Source of the DNA: Mycobacterium sp. 1100029.7
GTDB lineage: Bacteria > Actinomycetota > Actinomycetes > Mycobacteriales > Mycobacteriaceae
Assembly (NCBI RefSeq): GCF_001665235.1
Contig: NZ_LZSC01000078.1
Coordinates: 1-59,574 of the forward strand
DNA length: 59,574 nucleotides
Reading direction: 5' to 3'
How positions within the stretch are numbered: position 1 is the first letter of the stretch; each line of letters begins with the position of its first letter. Under the pieces are notes generated by a model. It worked only from the letters and a program-made list of their open reading frames with translations. It had not been told where the DNA came from and ran no database searches. Below are positions 37,820 to 47,897 of the stretch, piece by piece. The position numbers were made by a program, and so were the translations under genes.

Positions 37820-39304
37820 TTATTGCAGGGTGGCGCCGCCGTCGGCGGTGACGGCGATCTTGGCTCCGCCGATATCCTCGGCGACCGTGGCTTTGGCCGC
37901 GTCGACGTCGGCGATGACCGCCAGCGCCCGCGACCCGTCGGGTGTGCGCACCGCGACGAAGGCCTTCTCCGGCTGCCCATCGCGATCGAACGGCGTGGTC
38001 CAGGACTCGACGGTGCCGACGCCCTCCCATTCGACGACGGCGTGCCGGGTCGGCTCTCGCTCAACCGCGGGTTGTACGTTCTCCCAACGAAATTCAGTCG
38101 GCGGTTCGGTGCTGTACACCCCGAAGCTGTGCTTGGTCAGATAGCCGCCGTTGGCGGTGATCAGCGCGCGACGTCCGGGGTTGGCCACCAGCAGCTCGGC
38201 GACCGTGGCGATGGAGTGCATCACGTAGTTGCTCCACGGGCCGCCGGCGAAGGTCAACCCGCCGGTGACCGTGAGGGGACGGGCCGGGTCGTCGACGCGC
38301 AGGCCCAGTTCGGCGGCCGCCACCTGAACCGCGGACGGGAAGCACGAGTACAGGTCGACGTAGTCGACGTCGTCGATGCCCAGACCGGCCAACTCCAGCG
38401 CCCGGGCGCCGGCGATCCGGATGGCCGTGGAGCGGTGCAACTCGTCGCGCTCGGCAATCGAGGGTGTGTCGTAGGCGTCGGTGCCGGCATGCGGGTAGAC
38501 CCACTGTTCGGCGGGGATGCCCAGGCGCTGGGCCTGCTCGACCGACGTCAGGATCAGCGCGGCACCCTGATCGACCATGTTGTTGGAGTTCATCAGCTTG
38601 GTGTACGGCCAGCTGATCATCCGGTTCTGCGGGCCGGGCGCCGAAATCTCCGCCGCGGTCGCCGGTTTGCGGATCCACGCGTGCGGGTTGTCGACCGCGA
38701 CCGCATTGAACCGGGCCCACAGCTCGCCGATCCGGTTCAGGTGGTCCTCGACCGACGCGCCGTTGGCGATCCGCAGCGCCTGCTCGAACAGCGGATAGAC
38801 GTAGGCCGGGCGGTCCAGCCGGATCCGGATCTCCGCCTCGCCGGCCATCGGCACGTCTTCGCCGCTGATCTGCGCCATCGGCACCGACTGGTCCTGGGCC
38901 GTCCACTCGAGCTTGCCGCCCTTGGCCTTCAGGCCCCGGCGGGTGCGCCAGGTTTCGGCGCCGGTGAGCAATACCACCCCGGCGCGACCCTGCTGAATGT
39001 CCACGCAGGCCCGGTTGAGCAGCGTCTGCGGCACGTTCCCGCCGACCGGGCTGTACAGCGTCGTGAAGTTCTGGGCGCCGACCCGCTCGCCGACCAGCAG
39101 GCCAGCGTCGCGATACGTCGCCGACAGGACGTTGACGACGCGGACGGAATCCACGGCCTGCAGAACTCCGGGATCGGCGGCTTCCCGGGCGGCGGCGACC
39201 ATCAGGTCGACCGGCTCGACCGAACGCGTCTGTAAGTCGATCTCGTCACGGTGATTGACCTGGCCGTAGCCGACAAGCACCGGTGTTGTGGGGTCGACGG
39301 GCAT
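37820..39304 (-). CDS. Thiolase-like acetyl-CoA acetyltransferase (type-1 thiolase-like protein; Rv1867-like)
   Basis: 494 aa. Thiolase fold with VLVGYGQVNHRDE, VDSVRVVNVLSATYRD, RIAGARALELAGLGIDDVDYVDLYSCFPSAVQVAAAELGL and TVTGGLTFAGGPWSNYVMHSI, resembling the SCP-x/TLP1 branch. The nucleophilic cysteine expected near residue 90 in thiolases falls at NRACVDIQQG or is displaced, so classical thiolysis is doubtful. TLP1 proteins carry an extra C-terminal OB-like domain, seen here after residue ~420. It is ten bases downstream of the CoA-transferase, hence cotranscribed. Confidence 0.88.
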   Translation of the reverse strand: MPVDPTTPVLVGYGQVNHRDEIDLQTRSVEPVDLMVAAAREAADPGVLQAVDSVRVVNVLSATYRDAGLLVGERVGAQNFTTLYSPVGGNVPQTLLNRACVDIQQGRAGVVLLTGAETWRTRRGLKAKGGKLEWTAQDQSVPMAQISGEDVPMAGEAEIRIRLDRPAYVYPLFEQALRIANGASVEDHLNRIGELWARFNAVAVDNPHAWIRKPATAAEISAPGPQNRMISWPYTKLMNSNNMVDQGAALILTSVEQAQRLGIPAEQWVYPHAGTDAYDTPSIAERDELHRSTAIRIAGARALELAGLGIDDVDYVDLYSCFPSAVQVAAAELGLRVDDPARPLTVTGGLTFAGGPWSNYVMHSIATVAELLVANPGRRALITANGGYLTKHSFGVYSTEPPTEFRWENVQPAVEREPTRHAVVEWEGVGTVESWTTPFDRDGQPEKAFVAVRTPDGSRALAVIADVDAAKATVAEDIGGAKIAVTADGGATLQ

Positions 39305-39313
39305 ACGACGAAT

Positions 39314-41710
39314 TTATCGTGGCCCCGCTGCCGCCTCGAACAGCACCTGATCGGCGATCAGCCGGTCGATCTCTTCGGAGCTCATTCCCAGCAGATCCCC
39401 GCAGACCTGGCGGGTGTCCTGTCCGGGCAACGGCGCGGGGCGTTGCGGGGCGGCGGGGATGTGCCGGAACGGCGCCGGGCCGGTCTCGGCGGGCATCGAC
39501 CGCTCGATCAGCGGGTGCGCCATCTCGCTGAGCAGTCCACGCGCGAGCAGCTGCGGGTCCTCGAGGATGTCGGGCGGACGGTTCATCGGGCCGGCCGGGA
39601 TCCCGGCCGACTGCAACGCGTCGGCCGCCTGCACCGGGGTCTGGGTGCGGGTCCAGGCAGCGACTCGCTCCACCATTTCACGGCGATGCGCCGACCGCGA
39701 GTCCGCCGTCGCGAAACGCGGATCGTCAGCCAACTCCGGACGGCCGAAAACCCCGGCAGCACTGCGCCATTGGCTGTCGGTGTCGATCGAGATGACACAC
39801 CACTCGTCGTCGCCGGCACACTCGTACACCGCGTGCACGCTGGTGTCGTCACACACCTCGGCGACGCCGGCGCCGGATGCGGCCTGAGCGACGTACAAGG
39901 TGTCGAGTTGGTTGACGACGACTTCGGCCTGGGAGATGTGGACATGGGCCCCGGCACCGGTGCGGTCGCGCCGGATCAGCGCGGCCAGGGCGGCGATCGC
40001 GGTGACCCGACCGACGACGTGGTCGGGAAAGATCGTCGTCGCGTCGTAGAACGCGTGGCGGGAGCCGTCCACCTGCGCCTGCTCCGAGGTCCACAGCCGG
40101 GTGACACCGGTGGTGGCGCGAACCAGCGGCCCGTAGCCCATGCGCCTGCTCCACGGCCCCCGATTCCCGAACGCGCTGCTGCCGGCCAGCACGATGCGCG
40201 GGTTGATCGACCGTAGCGTCTCGTACGAAAATCCCAGCGCCGTAAGGGTTCCCGGCTTGAAGTTGGCGAACACCGCGTCGGCCTCGGCGACCAGCCGGCG
40301 GAACACGTCCTTGCCTTGCTCGCTGCGCAGATCCAGCCCCAGGCCGAGCTGATTGCGATGCGTCCAGGCGAACGATTCGCTCATCACGTCCCCGGCCCGC
40401 GACTGGCGCAGCCCGTCGGGATAGTCGGCGCTTTCGACCTTGACGATCTGGGCGCCCAGGTCTCCGAAAAGGCGGCCCAGTTCGCCCCCGGCGACGATCA
40501 CACCCAGGTCGAGAATCTTCAGGGCGTGGAACGGATACTCGCCGACCTCGCCCGACGGTGGCGGGGCCGGCGCCGGTTCGGCCAGCCAGCGCGGATCGTC
40601 GGCCCCGGCGGCCGGGGCGGGGGTCCGGAAGCCGGCCCGTTCGTCGTCGACCACGAAGTAGCCGGTGGGCACATCGGTGTGCACGCCCGCGACGAGCTCG
40701 GTGTTGGTGATCGCGCCCACCGCCTGAAAGTGCTCGGAGGCCAGGATGCGCGACGGCGTCAGCACCGCCGAGATGGGCACCCCGTGGGCTTGTCCCTCGG
40801 CGACCAGCTCCTTCATGGTCTTGTCGGCGAACAGCGCGTCGACCAGGACGGCGATCTGGGGCCATGCGGCGAACCGGGCACCCAGCGTGTCGTACGTGGG
40901 GTCCTGGAACTCCGGCGGCTCCCCTAGCCAGCGGCGCAGCCCGCGCCACTGCCGCGGCGCCATCACGCAAAGCCGGACGTAGCCGTCCCGGCACGCGCAG
41001 ATCGGATACGGGTCCTGGTTTTTGGGACGGCCCCGCCACCCGCTGCTGCGGTGCCCGGCCGACGCCTGCCCGTGCGCGCCGAAGGCCGGGTCCAGCGCCA
41101 TGACGACGGTGTCGAATCGCGAGAAGTCGATGTAATCACCTGCGCCACAACGTAATCTGTTGTAGTAGGCGACAAGTGCGGCCCACGCCGCCTGGACGGC
41201 GGCGGTCGCCGAGGCGATACCGTCCGGCGGTAACACCGGGGTGCCAATCGTCGGCCCGGACCGCGACAGCGAACCCGACATCGCGAACAACACGGGGTCG
41301 GTCGCCTGCCACGACGACCGTGGACCCGCCGCGCCGAAGTCGGAGATCGACAGGGCGACCAGCTGAGGGAAATGACCGGCCAGCTCCGCGGCCGATGTCC
41401 CGAACGCGGCGGCCTGGCCGGGACGGCCGGCGTCGACCACGATGTCGGACCCCTCGACAAGCTCGAAGAACCGGCCGCGATCCGCCTCGTCCAGCGGGTC
41501 GAGTACCACGCTGCGCTTGTTGGCGTTGTGCACGGCGAACGGGATGCTGGCCCCGGCCAGCGTCGGCCGGTCCCGGCGCGCCGGGCTGCCGCCCGGCGGC
41601 TCCACCTTGACCACGTCGGCACCGAGGTCGGCGAACAAACGGGTCACCGTGTCGGTAACACCGCCGGACAAGTCGAGGACACGCACCGCATCGAGCAACC
41701 CGTCGGCCAT
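39314..41710 (-). CDS. Two-domain CaiB/BaiF family CoA-transferase (Rv1866-like)
   Basis: 798 aa from ATG 41710 (MADGLLDAVRVLDLSGGVTDTVT); the open frame to 41788 is extra. Two tandem class III CoA-transferase domains: the first opens with LDLSGG..RLFADLGADVVKVEPPGGSP, the second at about residue 400 with KILDLGVIVAGGELGRLFGDLGAQIVKVE. The aspartate nucleophile region is not unambiguous in either. Monomeric fused-repeat architecture replaces the usual interlaced dimer. Probably activates a carboxylic acid by CoA transfer for the adjacent thiolase-like enzyme. Confidence 0.9.
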   Translation of the reverse strand: MADGLLDAVRVLDLSGGVTDTVTRLFADLGADVVKVEPPGGSPARRDRPTLAGASIPFAVHNANKRSVVLDPLDEADRGRFFELVEGSDIVVDAGRPGQAAAFGTSAAELAGHFPQLVALSISDFGAAGPRSSWQATDPVLFAMSGSLSRSGPTIGTPVLPPDGIASATAAVQAAWAALVAYYNRLRCGAGDYIDFSRFDTVVMALDPAFGAHGQASAGHRSSGWRGRPKNQDPYPICACRDGYVRLCVMAPRQWRGLRRWLGEPPEFQDPTYDTLGARFAAWPQIAVLVDALFADKTMKELVAEGQAHGVPISAVLTPSRILASEHFQAVGAITNTELVAGVHTDVPTGYFVVDDERAGFRTPAPAAGADDPRWLAEPAPAPPPSGEVGEYPFHALKILDLGVIVAGGELGRLFGDLGAQIVKVESADYPDGLRQSRAGDVMSESFAWTHRNQLGLGLDLRSEQGKDVFRRLVAEADAVFANFKPGTLTALGFSYETLRSINPRIVLAGSSAFGNRGPWSRRMGYGPLVRATTGVTRLWTSEQAQVDGSRHAFYDATTIFPDHVVGRVTAIAALAALIRRDRTGAGAHVHISQAEVVVNQLDTLYVAQAASGAGVAEVCDDTSVHAVYECAGDDEWCVISIDTDSQWRSAAGVFGRPELADDPRFATADSRSAHRREMVERVAAWTRTQTPVQAADALQSAGIPAGPMNRPPDILEDPQLLARGLLSEMAHPLIERSMPAETGPAPFRHIPAAPQRPAPLPGQDTRQVCGDLLGMSSEEIDRLIADQVLFEAAAGPR

Positions 41711-41811
41711 GTGGCTCACCGTACCGGGCCGCCTTAACCAAATGCTTAGCCAAATGCATGGCCGCTCAACCTGGTTCGGATCGGCCACGCGAACCCGCTA
41801 CGCTGCGGTCC

Positions 41812-42720
41812 GTGAGCGCGCACCTGAGTTATGTCGAAGCCATCGTCGTCGGTGCTGCCCAGGGCATCACCGAGCTGTTCCCGGTATCCAGCCTGGGGCA
41901 CTCGATTCTGGTGCCGGCACTGGTCGGCGGGCAGTGGGCGCAGGACTTGAACGTGTCCACGCCCCGATCGCCGTACCTGGCGTTCCTGGTCGGCCTGCAC
42001 GTCGCAACTGCCGCGGCGTTGCTGGTGTTCTTCTGGCGCGACTGGCTGCGGGTGCTGTCCGGCTTCGTTTCCTCGGCCCGGTACCGCCGGATTCAGACGT
42101 CCGACGAGCGGCTGGCGTGGCTGCTCGTCGCGGCCACCATCCCGGTGGGGCTGGCCGGACTGCTGCTCGAACAGCTGTTCCGCACCACGCTGGGTAAGCC
42201 CATTCCGGCGGCGATCTTCCTGCTGCTCAACGGGGTGGCGCTGTATGCGGGCGAGGTGCTGCGCCGCCGTGTCGCGCCCGCGCGGCAGTTGCGCGAGGAC
42301 CAGCCCGTACACGGGGGCGCGGCCGTCGACCACCGGCTGGCCGCGCTGCCGATCGGGCAGGGCGTGGTGATCGGCGCCGCCCAGATCCTGGCGCTGCTCC
42401 CGGGGATCAGCCGGTCGGGCATCACGATCGTGGCGGGTCTGTGGCGCGGCCTGTCCCACGAGGACGCCGCGCGCTTCTCGTTCCTGCTGGCGACCCCCAT
42501 CATCCTGGCCGCCGGCGTATACAAGATTCCAGAATTGTTCGGGCCGTTGGGAACTGGGATCGGTGGCCAGGTGCTGGCCGGCAGCATCGCCTCGTTCGTC
42601 TGCGCCTACCTCGCGGTGCGCTACCTGACCCGGTACTTCGAGACCCGGACCTTGACACCGTTCGCCATCTACTGCTGCGTCGCCGGAGCCGGCAGCCTGG
42701 CCTGGCTTGCGCTGCGGTAG
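41812..42720 (+). CDS. uppP: Undecaprenyl-diphosphatase UppP-like (BacA) membrane protein
   Basis: 302 aa from GTG 41812 (VSAHLSYVEAIVVGAAQG); the upstream in-frame ATG 41758 would add 18 polar residues. Conserved loop GAAQGITELFPVSSLGHSIL carries the catalytic glutamate/serine region and GISRSGITI the second, with about eight helices. Dephosphorylates undecaprenyl/decaprenyl diphosphate to recycle the lipid carrier of peptidoglycan and arabinogalactan synthesis. M. tuberculosis has its uppP elsewhere (Rv2136c), so this may be a second, inserted copy. Confidence 0.88.
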   Translation: MSAHLSYVEAIVVGAAQGITELFPVSSLGHSILVPALVGGQWAQDLNVSTPRSPYLAFLVGLHVATAAALLVFFWRDWLRVLSGFVSSARYRRIQTSDERLAWLLVAATIPVGLAGLLLEQLFRTTLGKPIPAAIFLLLNGVALYAGEVLRRRVAPARQLREDQPVHGGAAVDHRLAALPIGQGVVIGAAQILALLPGISRSGITIVAGLWRGLSHEDAARFSFLLATPIILAAGVYKIPELFGPLGTGIGGQVLAGSIASFVCAYLAVRYLTRYFETRTLTPFAIYCCVAGAGSLAWLALR

Positions 42721-42777
42721 TTCCGCTCGGTGACAGCGGGCGTTGCGTGGTCCGCGGCTGGGTGCTGTGCTGGACGG

Positions 42778-43626
42778 ATGGCAGACACCGCATCCATCGG
42801 CCTCAAAGTCCACGGCAAGGTCATCGTGATCACCGGTGGTGCACGGGGAATCGGCCTGGCCACCGCCACCGCCCTGCACAACCTGGGCGCCAAGGTCGCG
42901 ATCGGCGACATCGACGAAGTCCGGGTCAAAGAATCGGGAGCCGCCCTCGGATTGGACGTCTACGGCAAACTCGATGTCACCGATGCGCATTCGTTCTCGG
43001 AGTTCCTCGACGAGGTCGAACGTCAGCTCGGGCCGATCGACGTGCTGGTCAACAACGCGGGCATCATGCCTGTCGGCCGCATCATCGACGAACCCGACGC
43101 GGTCACCCGGCGCATCCTGGACATCAACGTCTACGGCGTGATCCTGGGCAGCAAGCTGGCGGTTCAACGGATGGTTCCTCGCCGCACGGGCCACGTCATC
43201 AACGTCGCCTCGATGGCCGGTGAGCTGGACGTCGTCGGGCTGGCCAGCTACTGCGCGAGCAAGCGCGCGGTGATCGGCTTCACCGACTCGGCCAGGCTGG
43301 AGTACCGCCCGGCGGGCGTGAAGTTCTCGCTGGTGCTGCCCACCTTCGTCAACACCGAACTCACTGCGGGCACCCAGGGGGCCAAGGGTTTCCGCAACGC
43401 CGAGCCGGGCGAGATCGCCGACGCGATAGTGGGACTGGTGGCCCGCCCCAAGCCCCGCGTGCGCATCACCAAAGCCGCCGGGGCGATGGTCGTCGCGCAG
43501 AAGTTCTGGCCGCGGGTGCTGGCCGAGAGCCTGAACCGCGTCCTGGGTGGCGAGCACACATTCACTGACGGCATCGACGTCGAAAAGCGCAAGGCCTACG
43601 AGGCCCGCGCTCGCGGCGAGGAATGA
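42778..43626 (+). CDS. Short-chain dehydrogenase/reductase (Rv1865c-like)
   Basis: 282 aa from ATG 42778; a GTG at 42730 would add 16 residues. Classical SDR: TGGARGIG, NNAGIMPVG, catalytic YCASKRA after the serine strand VINVASMAGE. The C-terminal KAYEARARGEE is charged. Spacing to uppP (58 bases) and to the phosphoketolase (46 bases) leaves cotranscription open. Substrate not readable. Confidence 0.92.
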   Translation: MADTASIGLKVHGKVIVITGGARGIGLATATALHNLGAKVAIGDIDEVRVKESGAALGLDVYGKLDVTDAHSFSEFLDEVERQLGPIDVLVNNAGIMPVGRIIDEPDAVTRRILDINVYGVILGSKLAVQRMVPRRTGHVINVASMAGELDVVGLASYCASKRAVIGFTDSARLEYRPAGVKFSLVLPTFVNTELTAGTQGAKGFRNAEPGEIADAIVGLVARPKPRVRITKAAGAMVVAQKFWPRVLAESLNRVLGGEHTFTDGIDVEKRKAYEARARGEE

Positions 43627-43672
43627 CTTTCGCTCCTAGCGGGGCCGCGCGGCGGCGCGGACAATCGGGCAA

Positions 43673-46051
43673 GTGAGCCTCGAAACCTCGACAACAGCGC
43701 CCGAAACCCTCTCCGACGACGAACTGACACTGATCGACAAGTACTGGCGCGCCGCTAACTACCTCTCGGTCGGCCAGATCTACCTGCTGGACAACCCGCT
43801 GCTGAGCGAACCGCTCGCGGCCGAACACGTCAAACCCCGACTGCTGGGGCACTGGGGCACCACCCCCGGTCTCAACCTGGTCTACGCGCACCTGAACCGG
43901 ATCATCCGCAACCGCGACGCCAACGTCATCTACGTCACGGGACCTGGACACGGTGGCCCCGGCCTGGTGGCCAACGCCTACCTCGAAGGCACCTACACCG
44001 AGGTGTACAGCGGAATCGGCGAGGACACCGAAGGCCTGCGCAAGCTGTTCCGGCAGTTCTCCTTCCCCGGCGGCATCCCCAGCCACGTCGCGGCCCAGAC
44101 CCCCGGCTCGATCCACGAGGGCGGCGAGCTCGGCTACGCGCTGGTGCACGCGTTCGGCGCCGCATTCGACAACCCCGACCTGGTGGTCGCCTGCGTGATC
44201 GGCGACGGCGAAGCCGAGACCGGGCCGCTGGCCGCGAGCTGGCATTCCAACAAGTTCCTCAACCCGGCCGTCGACGGGGCGGTGCTGCCGATCCTGCACC
44301 TCAACGGCTACAAGATCGCCAACCCGACCGTGCTGGCCCGCATCCCGCACGCCGAGCTCGAATCGCTGCTGCGCGGCTACGGCTACCGGCCGATCACCGT
44401 CGCCGGCGATGATCCCGACACCGTGCACCGGGAGTTGGCCGCCGCCCTGGACCAGGCATTCGACGACATCGCGGACATCCAGCGTGCGGCGCGCAACGGC
44501 GAGGCGGGCGACCGCCCGGTATGGCCGATGATCGTGCTGCGCACGCCCAAAGGCTGGACCGGGCCCAAGGTCGTCGACGGCAAACACGTCGAGGGCACCT
44601 GGCGTGCACATCAGGTGCCGCTGTCGGAGACCCACGACAACCCCGCGCACCGGGCGCAGCTGGAAGAGTGGTTGCGCAGCTATCGCCCCGAAGAATTGTT
44701 CGACGACCACGGCGCGCTGCGTCGCGAACTGCGCGCGCTGGCGCCGGCCGGCCCGCGCCGGATGAGCGCCAATCCGCACGCCAACGGTGGCCTGCTGCTG
44801 CGTGAGCTGGACCTGCCGGACTTCCGCGACTACGCGGTGCCGGTCGAGAATCCCGGCTCGTCGATGCACGAAGCGACCCGGGTGCTGGGAACGTTCCTGC
44901 GCGACGTGATCGCCCGCAATCCCGACCGCTTCCGGCTGATGGGCCCCGACGAGACCGCCTCCAACCGGCTGTCCGCCGTCTTCGAGTCCACCGACAAGGT
45001 GTGGCTGTCGCGGACCGAGGCCGACGACGAAGGACTGGCCCCGGACGGCCGCGTGATGGAGGTGCTCTCCGAGCACCTGTGCCAGGGCTGGCTGGAGGGC
45101 TATCTGCTGACCGGTCGGCACGGGCTGTTCAACTGCTACGAGGCGTTCGTGCACATCGTCGACTCGATGCTCAACCAGCACGCCAAATGGCTGGCCACCA
45201 GCCGCGAGCTGCCCTGGCGGCAACCGATCGCGTCGCTGAACTATCTGCTGAGCTCGCATGTGTGGCGCCAGGATCACAACGGCGCGTCACATCAGGATCC
45301 CGGCTTCATCGACCTGGTCGCCAACAAGCGGGCCGAGATCTCGCGGGTGTACCTGCCGCCGGACGGCAACACGTTGCTGTCGGTGGCCGATCACTGCCTG
45401 CGCAGCCGCGACTACGTCAACGTCATCGTCGCCGGCAAGCAGCCCGCACTGGCCTACCTGAACATGGACGACGCGATCGCGCACTGCACCCGCGGGCTGG
45501 GGATCTGGGAATGGGCGAGCACCGCGACCGGTGAACCCGACGTGGTGTTGGCGTGCGCCGGCGACATCCCGACGCAGGAAACGCTGGCCGCGGCCGACAT
45601 CCTGCGACGCGAGCTGCCCGAGCTGGCGGTGCGGGTGGTCAACGTCGTCGACCTGATGCGGCTGCAGCCGGACACCGAACACCCACATGGCTTGCCCGAC
45701 AAGGAATTCGACGCGTTGTTCACCCGCGATAAGCCGGTCATCTTCGCCTACCACGGCTACCCGTGGCTGATCCACCGGCTGAGCTACAGCCGTACCAATC
45801 ACGGCCACATCCATGTACGCGGCTTCAAAGAGCGTGGCACCACGACGACACCGTTCGACATGGTGATGCTCAACGACCTGGACCGCTTTCACCTGGTGAT
45901 GGATGTCATCGACCGGGTGGACGGGCTGGCCGGGCGGGCGGCGCTGCTGCGCCAGCACATGGTCGACGCGCGGCTGAAGGCCCGCCGCTACACCCGCGAA
46001 CACGGCGAGGACGACCCGCAGATCGCCAACTGGCACTGGCAGTCGAGCTGA
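43673..46051 (+). CDS. xfp: Xylulose-5-phosphate/fructose-6-phosphate phosphoketolase
   Basis: 792 aa from a GTG at 43673, close to the family's usual ~800. Thiamine diphosphate enzyme: phosphoketolase signatures GHWGTTPGLNLVYAHLNR, ETGPLAASWHSNKF within GDGEAETGP (the TPP/Mg loop), and RQDHNGASHQDPGFID. Splits xylulose-5-P or fructose-6-P to acetyl-phosphate plus a sugar phosphate. No acetate kinase (ackA) or phosphotransacetylase (pta) lies nearby in the window; they may be elsewhere. Confidence 0.96.
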   Translation: MSLETSTTAPETLSDDELTLIDKYWRAANYLSVGQIYLLDNPLLSEPLAAEHVKPRLLGHWGTTPGLNLVYAHLNRIIRNRDANVIYVTGPGHGGPGLVANAYLEGTYTEVYSGIGEDTEGLRKLFRQFSFPGGIPSHVAAQTPGSIHEGGELGYALVHAFGAAFDNPDLVVACVIGDGEAETGPLAASWHSNKFLNPAVDGAVLPILHLNGYKIANPTVLARIPHAELESLLRGYGYRPITVAGDDPDTVHRELAAALDQAFDDIADIQRAARNGEAGDRPVWPMIVLRTPKGWTGPKVVDGKHVEGTWRAHQVPLSETHDNPAHRAQLEEWLRSYRPEELFDDHGALRRELRALAPAGPRRMSANPHANGGLLLRELDLPDFRDYAVPVENPGSSMHEATRVLGTFLRDVIARNPDRFRLMGPDETASNRLSAVFESTDKVWLSRTEADDEGLAPDGRVMEVLSEHLCQGWLEGYLLTGRHGLFNCYEAFVHIVDSMLNQHAKWLATSRELPWRQPIASLNYLLSSHVWRQDHNGASHQDPGFIDLVANKRAEISRVYLPPDGNTLLSVADHCLRSRDYVNVIVAGKQPALAYLNMDDAIAHCTRGLGIWEWASTATGEPDVVLACAGDIPTQETLAAADILRRELPELAVRVVNVVDLMRLQPDTEHPHGLPDKEFDALFTRDKPVIFAYHGYPWLIHRLSYSRTNHGHIHVRGFKERGTTTTPFDMVMLNDLDRFHLVMDVIDRVDGLAGRAALLRQHMVDARLKARRYTREHGEDDPQIANWHWQSS

Positions 46052-46087
46052 CCGGGCGAGGGTGTCGCGCGGGTAAACTCGGTCGGG

Positions 46088-46855
46088 ATGTCCGAGCACG
46101 CCGCACCCGCTTCTGACGCCATCCACCCGGTGGTGTCGCAGCTGTCGGCGCTGCAGCACCTGCGGATCCATCTGGATCTCGGTGTGGTCGTCGTCGTGCT
46201 GGTGCTGACGAATCTAGTCGCGCACTTCACCACGCCGGTGGCCGGCATCGCGACCGTGCCCGCTGCCGCCCTCGGGCTGCTGCTGCTGATGCGGTCCAAC
46301 GGGCTGGACTGGACCGACCTGGGCCTGGGCCGCGAACACTGGCGGTCCGGCCTGGGTTACGCGCTGGCCGCGGTAGCCGTCGTCGCGTCGGTGATCACGG
46401 TCGGCGTGCTGTTGCCGATGACCCGGCCGATGTTTCTGAACAACCACTACGCGACGGTGTCCGGCGCGCTGATCGCGTCGATGGTCATCATCCCGCTGCA
46501 AACCGTGATCCCCGAGGAACTGGCGTTCCGTGGCGTGCTGCACGGCGCACTGCACCGGGCCTGGGGATTTCGCGGGGTCGCGCTGGTGGGCTCGCTGCTG
46601 TTCGGTCTGTGGCATGTCGCGACATCGCTGGGCCTGACCAGCAGCAACGTCGGCTTCACCCGGCTGTTCGGCGGCGGCTTCGTCGGCATGGCGGCCGGCG
46701 TGACACTCGCGGTGCTCGCGACCGGAACGGCGGGATTCGTGTTCAGCTGGTTGCGCCGGCGCAGCGGCAGCCTGATTGCGCCGATCGCGCTGCACTGGTC
46801 ACTGAACGGGTTGGGCGCGCTGGCCGCCGCCCTGGTCTGGCACCTGTCGACCTGA
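46088..46855 (+). CDS. CPBP-family intramembrane metalloprotease (Rv1863c/Rv1864c-like)
   Basis: 255 aa, about eight helices. The diagnostic motifs are EELAFRG (EExxxR), FGLWHVAT (FxxxH) and ALHWSLNG (HxxxN/B), the zinc-binding/catalytic set of CAAX-protease and bacteriocin-processing (Abi) enzymes. It would cut within or near the membrane or act as a bacteriocin self-immunity protein. 36 bases after the phosphoketolase, same strand; they share little function. Confidence 0.88.
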   Translation: MSEHAAPASDAIHPVVSQLSALQHLRIHLDLGVVVVVLVLTNLVAHFTTPVAGIATVPAAALGLLLLMRSNGLDWTDLGLGREHWRSGLGYALAAVAVVASVITVGVLLPMTRPMFLNNHYATVSGALIASMVIIPLQTVIPEELAFRGVLHGALHRAWGFRGVALVGSLLFGLWHVATSLGLTSSNVGFTRLFGGGFVGMAAGVTLAVLATGTAGFVFSWLRRRSGSLIAPIALHWSLNGLGALAAALVWHLST

Positions 46856-46861
46856 GCCCGG

Positions 46862-47887
46862 TCACACCAGCAGCACCGCGGCCCCGCTGATGCGACCGGC
46901 GCTGAGATCGGACAGCGCCTGGGCGGCCTGTCCGAGCGGGTACTCCGGCGTCGTCACCTCGATGCGATGCCGCCCGGCGAAGTCGAGAAACGCCCGCGCG
47001 TCGGCCCGGGTGTTCGAGGTGACCGAACGGATCTGGCGTTCCTGGAACAGGTGCCGCTGATAGTTCAGCGCCGGAATATCGGAGAGGTGGATCCCGGCAA
47101 TCGCCAGAGTGCCGCCGCGGTCCAGCGCTTCGCAGGCGGGCAGCACCAGATCGCCGACCGGGGCGAACAGGATCGCGGAATCCAGCGGTACCGGCGGCGG
47201 ATCGGCCGCTCCCTGAGCCGACGCGGCGCCCAGCGCAAGAGCCAGTTCGCGGGCGCGCTCGCCGCGTGTCATCACATGCACTTCGGCGCCTTGTGCCAGC
47301 GCGACCTGCGCGGTGAGGTGTGCGCTGCCGCCAAACCCGTAGATGCCGAGCCGCCCGCCCGGCGGAAGCTGTGCCCGCAGCAGCGAGCGGTACCCGATGA
47401 TGCCCGCGCACAGCAGCGGCGCGAGCTCGCTGTCGCTGTAACCGCTCGGCAGATGGTGGGCGAAATCCGCGGGCACCGTCGCGAATTCGGCGTATCCGCC
47501 GTCGGCGTCCCAGCCGGTGTAGCGCGACTGCGGACACAGGTTCTCGTCGCCGCGACGGCAGAAGGTGCAGACACCGCAGGTGTGGCGCAGCCAGGCGATG
47601 CCCACCCGGTCGCCCACGTCGAACCCTGCGGCATCGGCACCGATTTCGACGACCTCGCCCACCACTTCGTGGCCGGGGGTGACGTGCTGGCGGTGCACCG
47701 GCAGATCGCCCTCGGCGACGTGCAGGTCGGTGCGGCACACGCCGCAGGCGCGCACCGCCACCAGTAGTTCAGCGGGCCCGGGGCGCGGCACCTCGGTACT
47801 GACCCGCTCCAGCGGATCGGTGCCCATGGGGCCGGGTCGCCGTACCCGCCACGCGGTCATCGACGTGGCGGGCGTCGCGGAGGTCAA
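46862..47887 (-). CDS. adhA: Zinc-dependent alcohol dehydrogenase AdhA
   Basis: 341 aa; in-frame ATG 47860 (MTAWRV) is an alternative start. Medium-chain ADH: catalytic zinc ligands Cys in CGVCRTDLHVAEGDL and His in GHEVVGE, structural zinc cysteines in CGVCTFCRRGDENLC, and the cofactor loop GIYGFGGSAH. It converges on the CPBP gene and precedes no close partner. Corresponds to Rv1862. Confidence 0.93.
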   Translation of the reverse strand: MTSATPATSMTAWRVRRPGPMGTDPLERVSTEVPRPGPAELLVAVRACGVCRTDLHVAEGDLPVHRQHVTPGHEVVGEVVEIGADAAGFDVGDRVGIAWLRHTCGVCTFCRRGDENLCPQSRYTGWDADGGYAEFATVPADFAHHLPSGYSDSELAPLLCAGIIGYRSLLRAQLPPGGRLGIYGFGGSAHLTAQVALAQGAEVHVMTRGERARELALALGAASAQGAADPPPVPLDSAILFAPVGDLVLPACEALDRGGTLAIAGIHLSDIPALNYQRHLFQERQIRSVTSNTRADARAFLDFAGRHRIEVTTPEYPLGQAAQALSDLSAGRISGAAVLLV

Positions 47888-47897
47888 GGCCTCGCGG

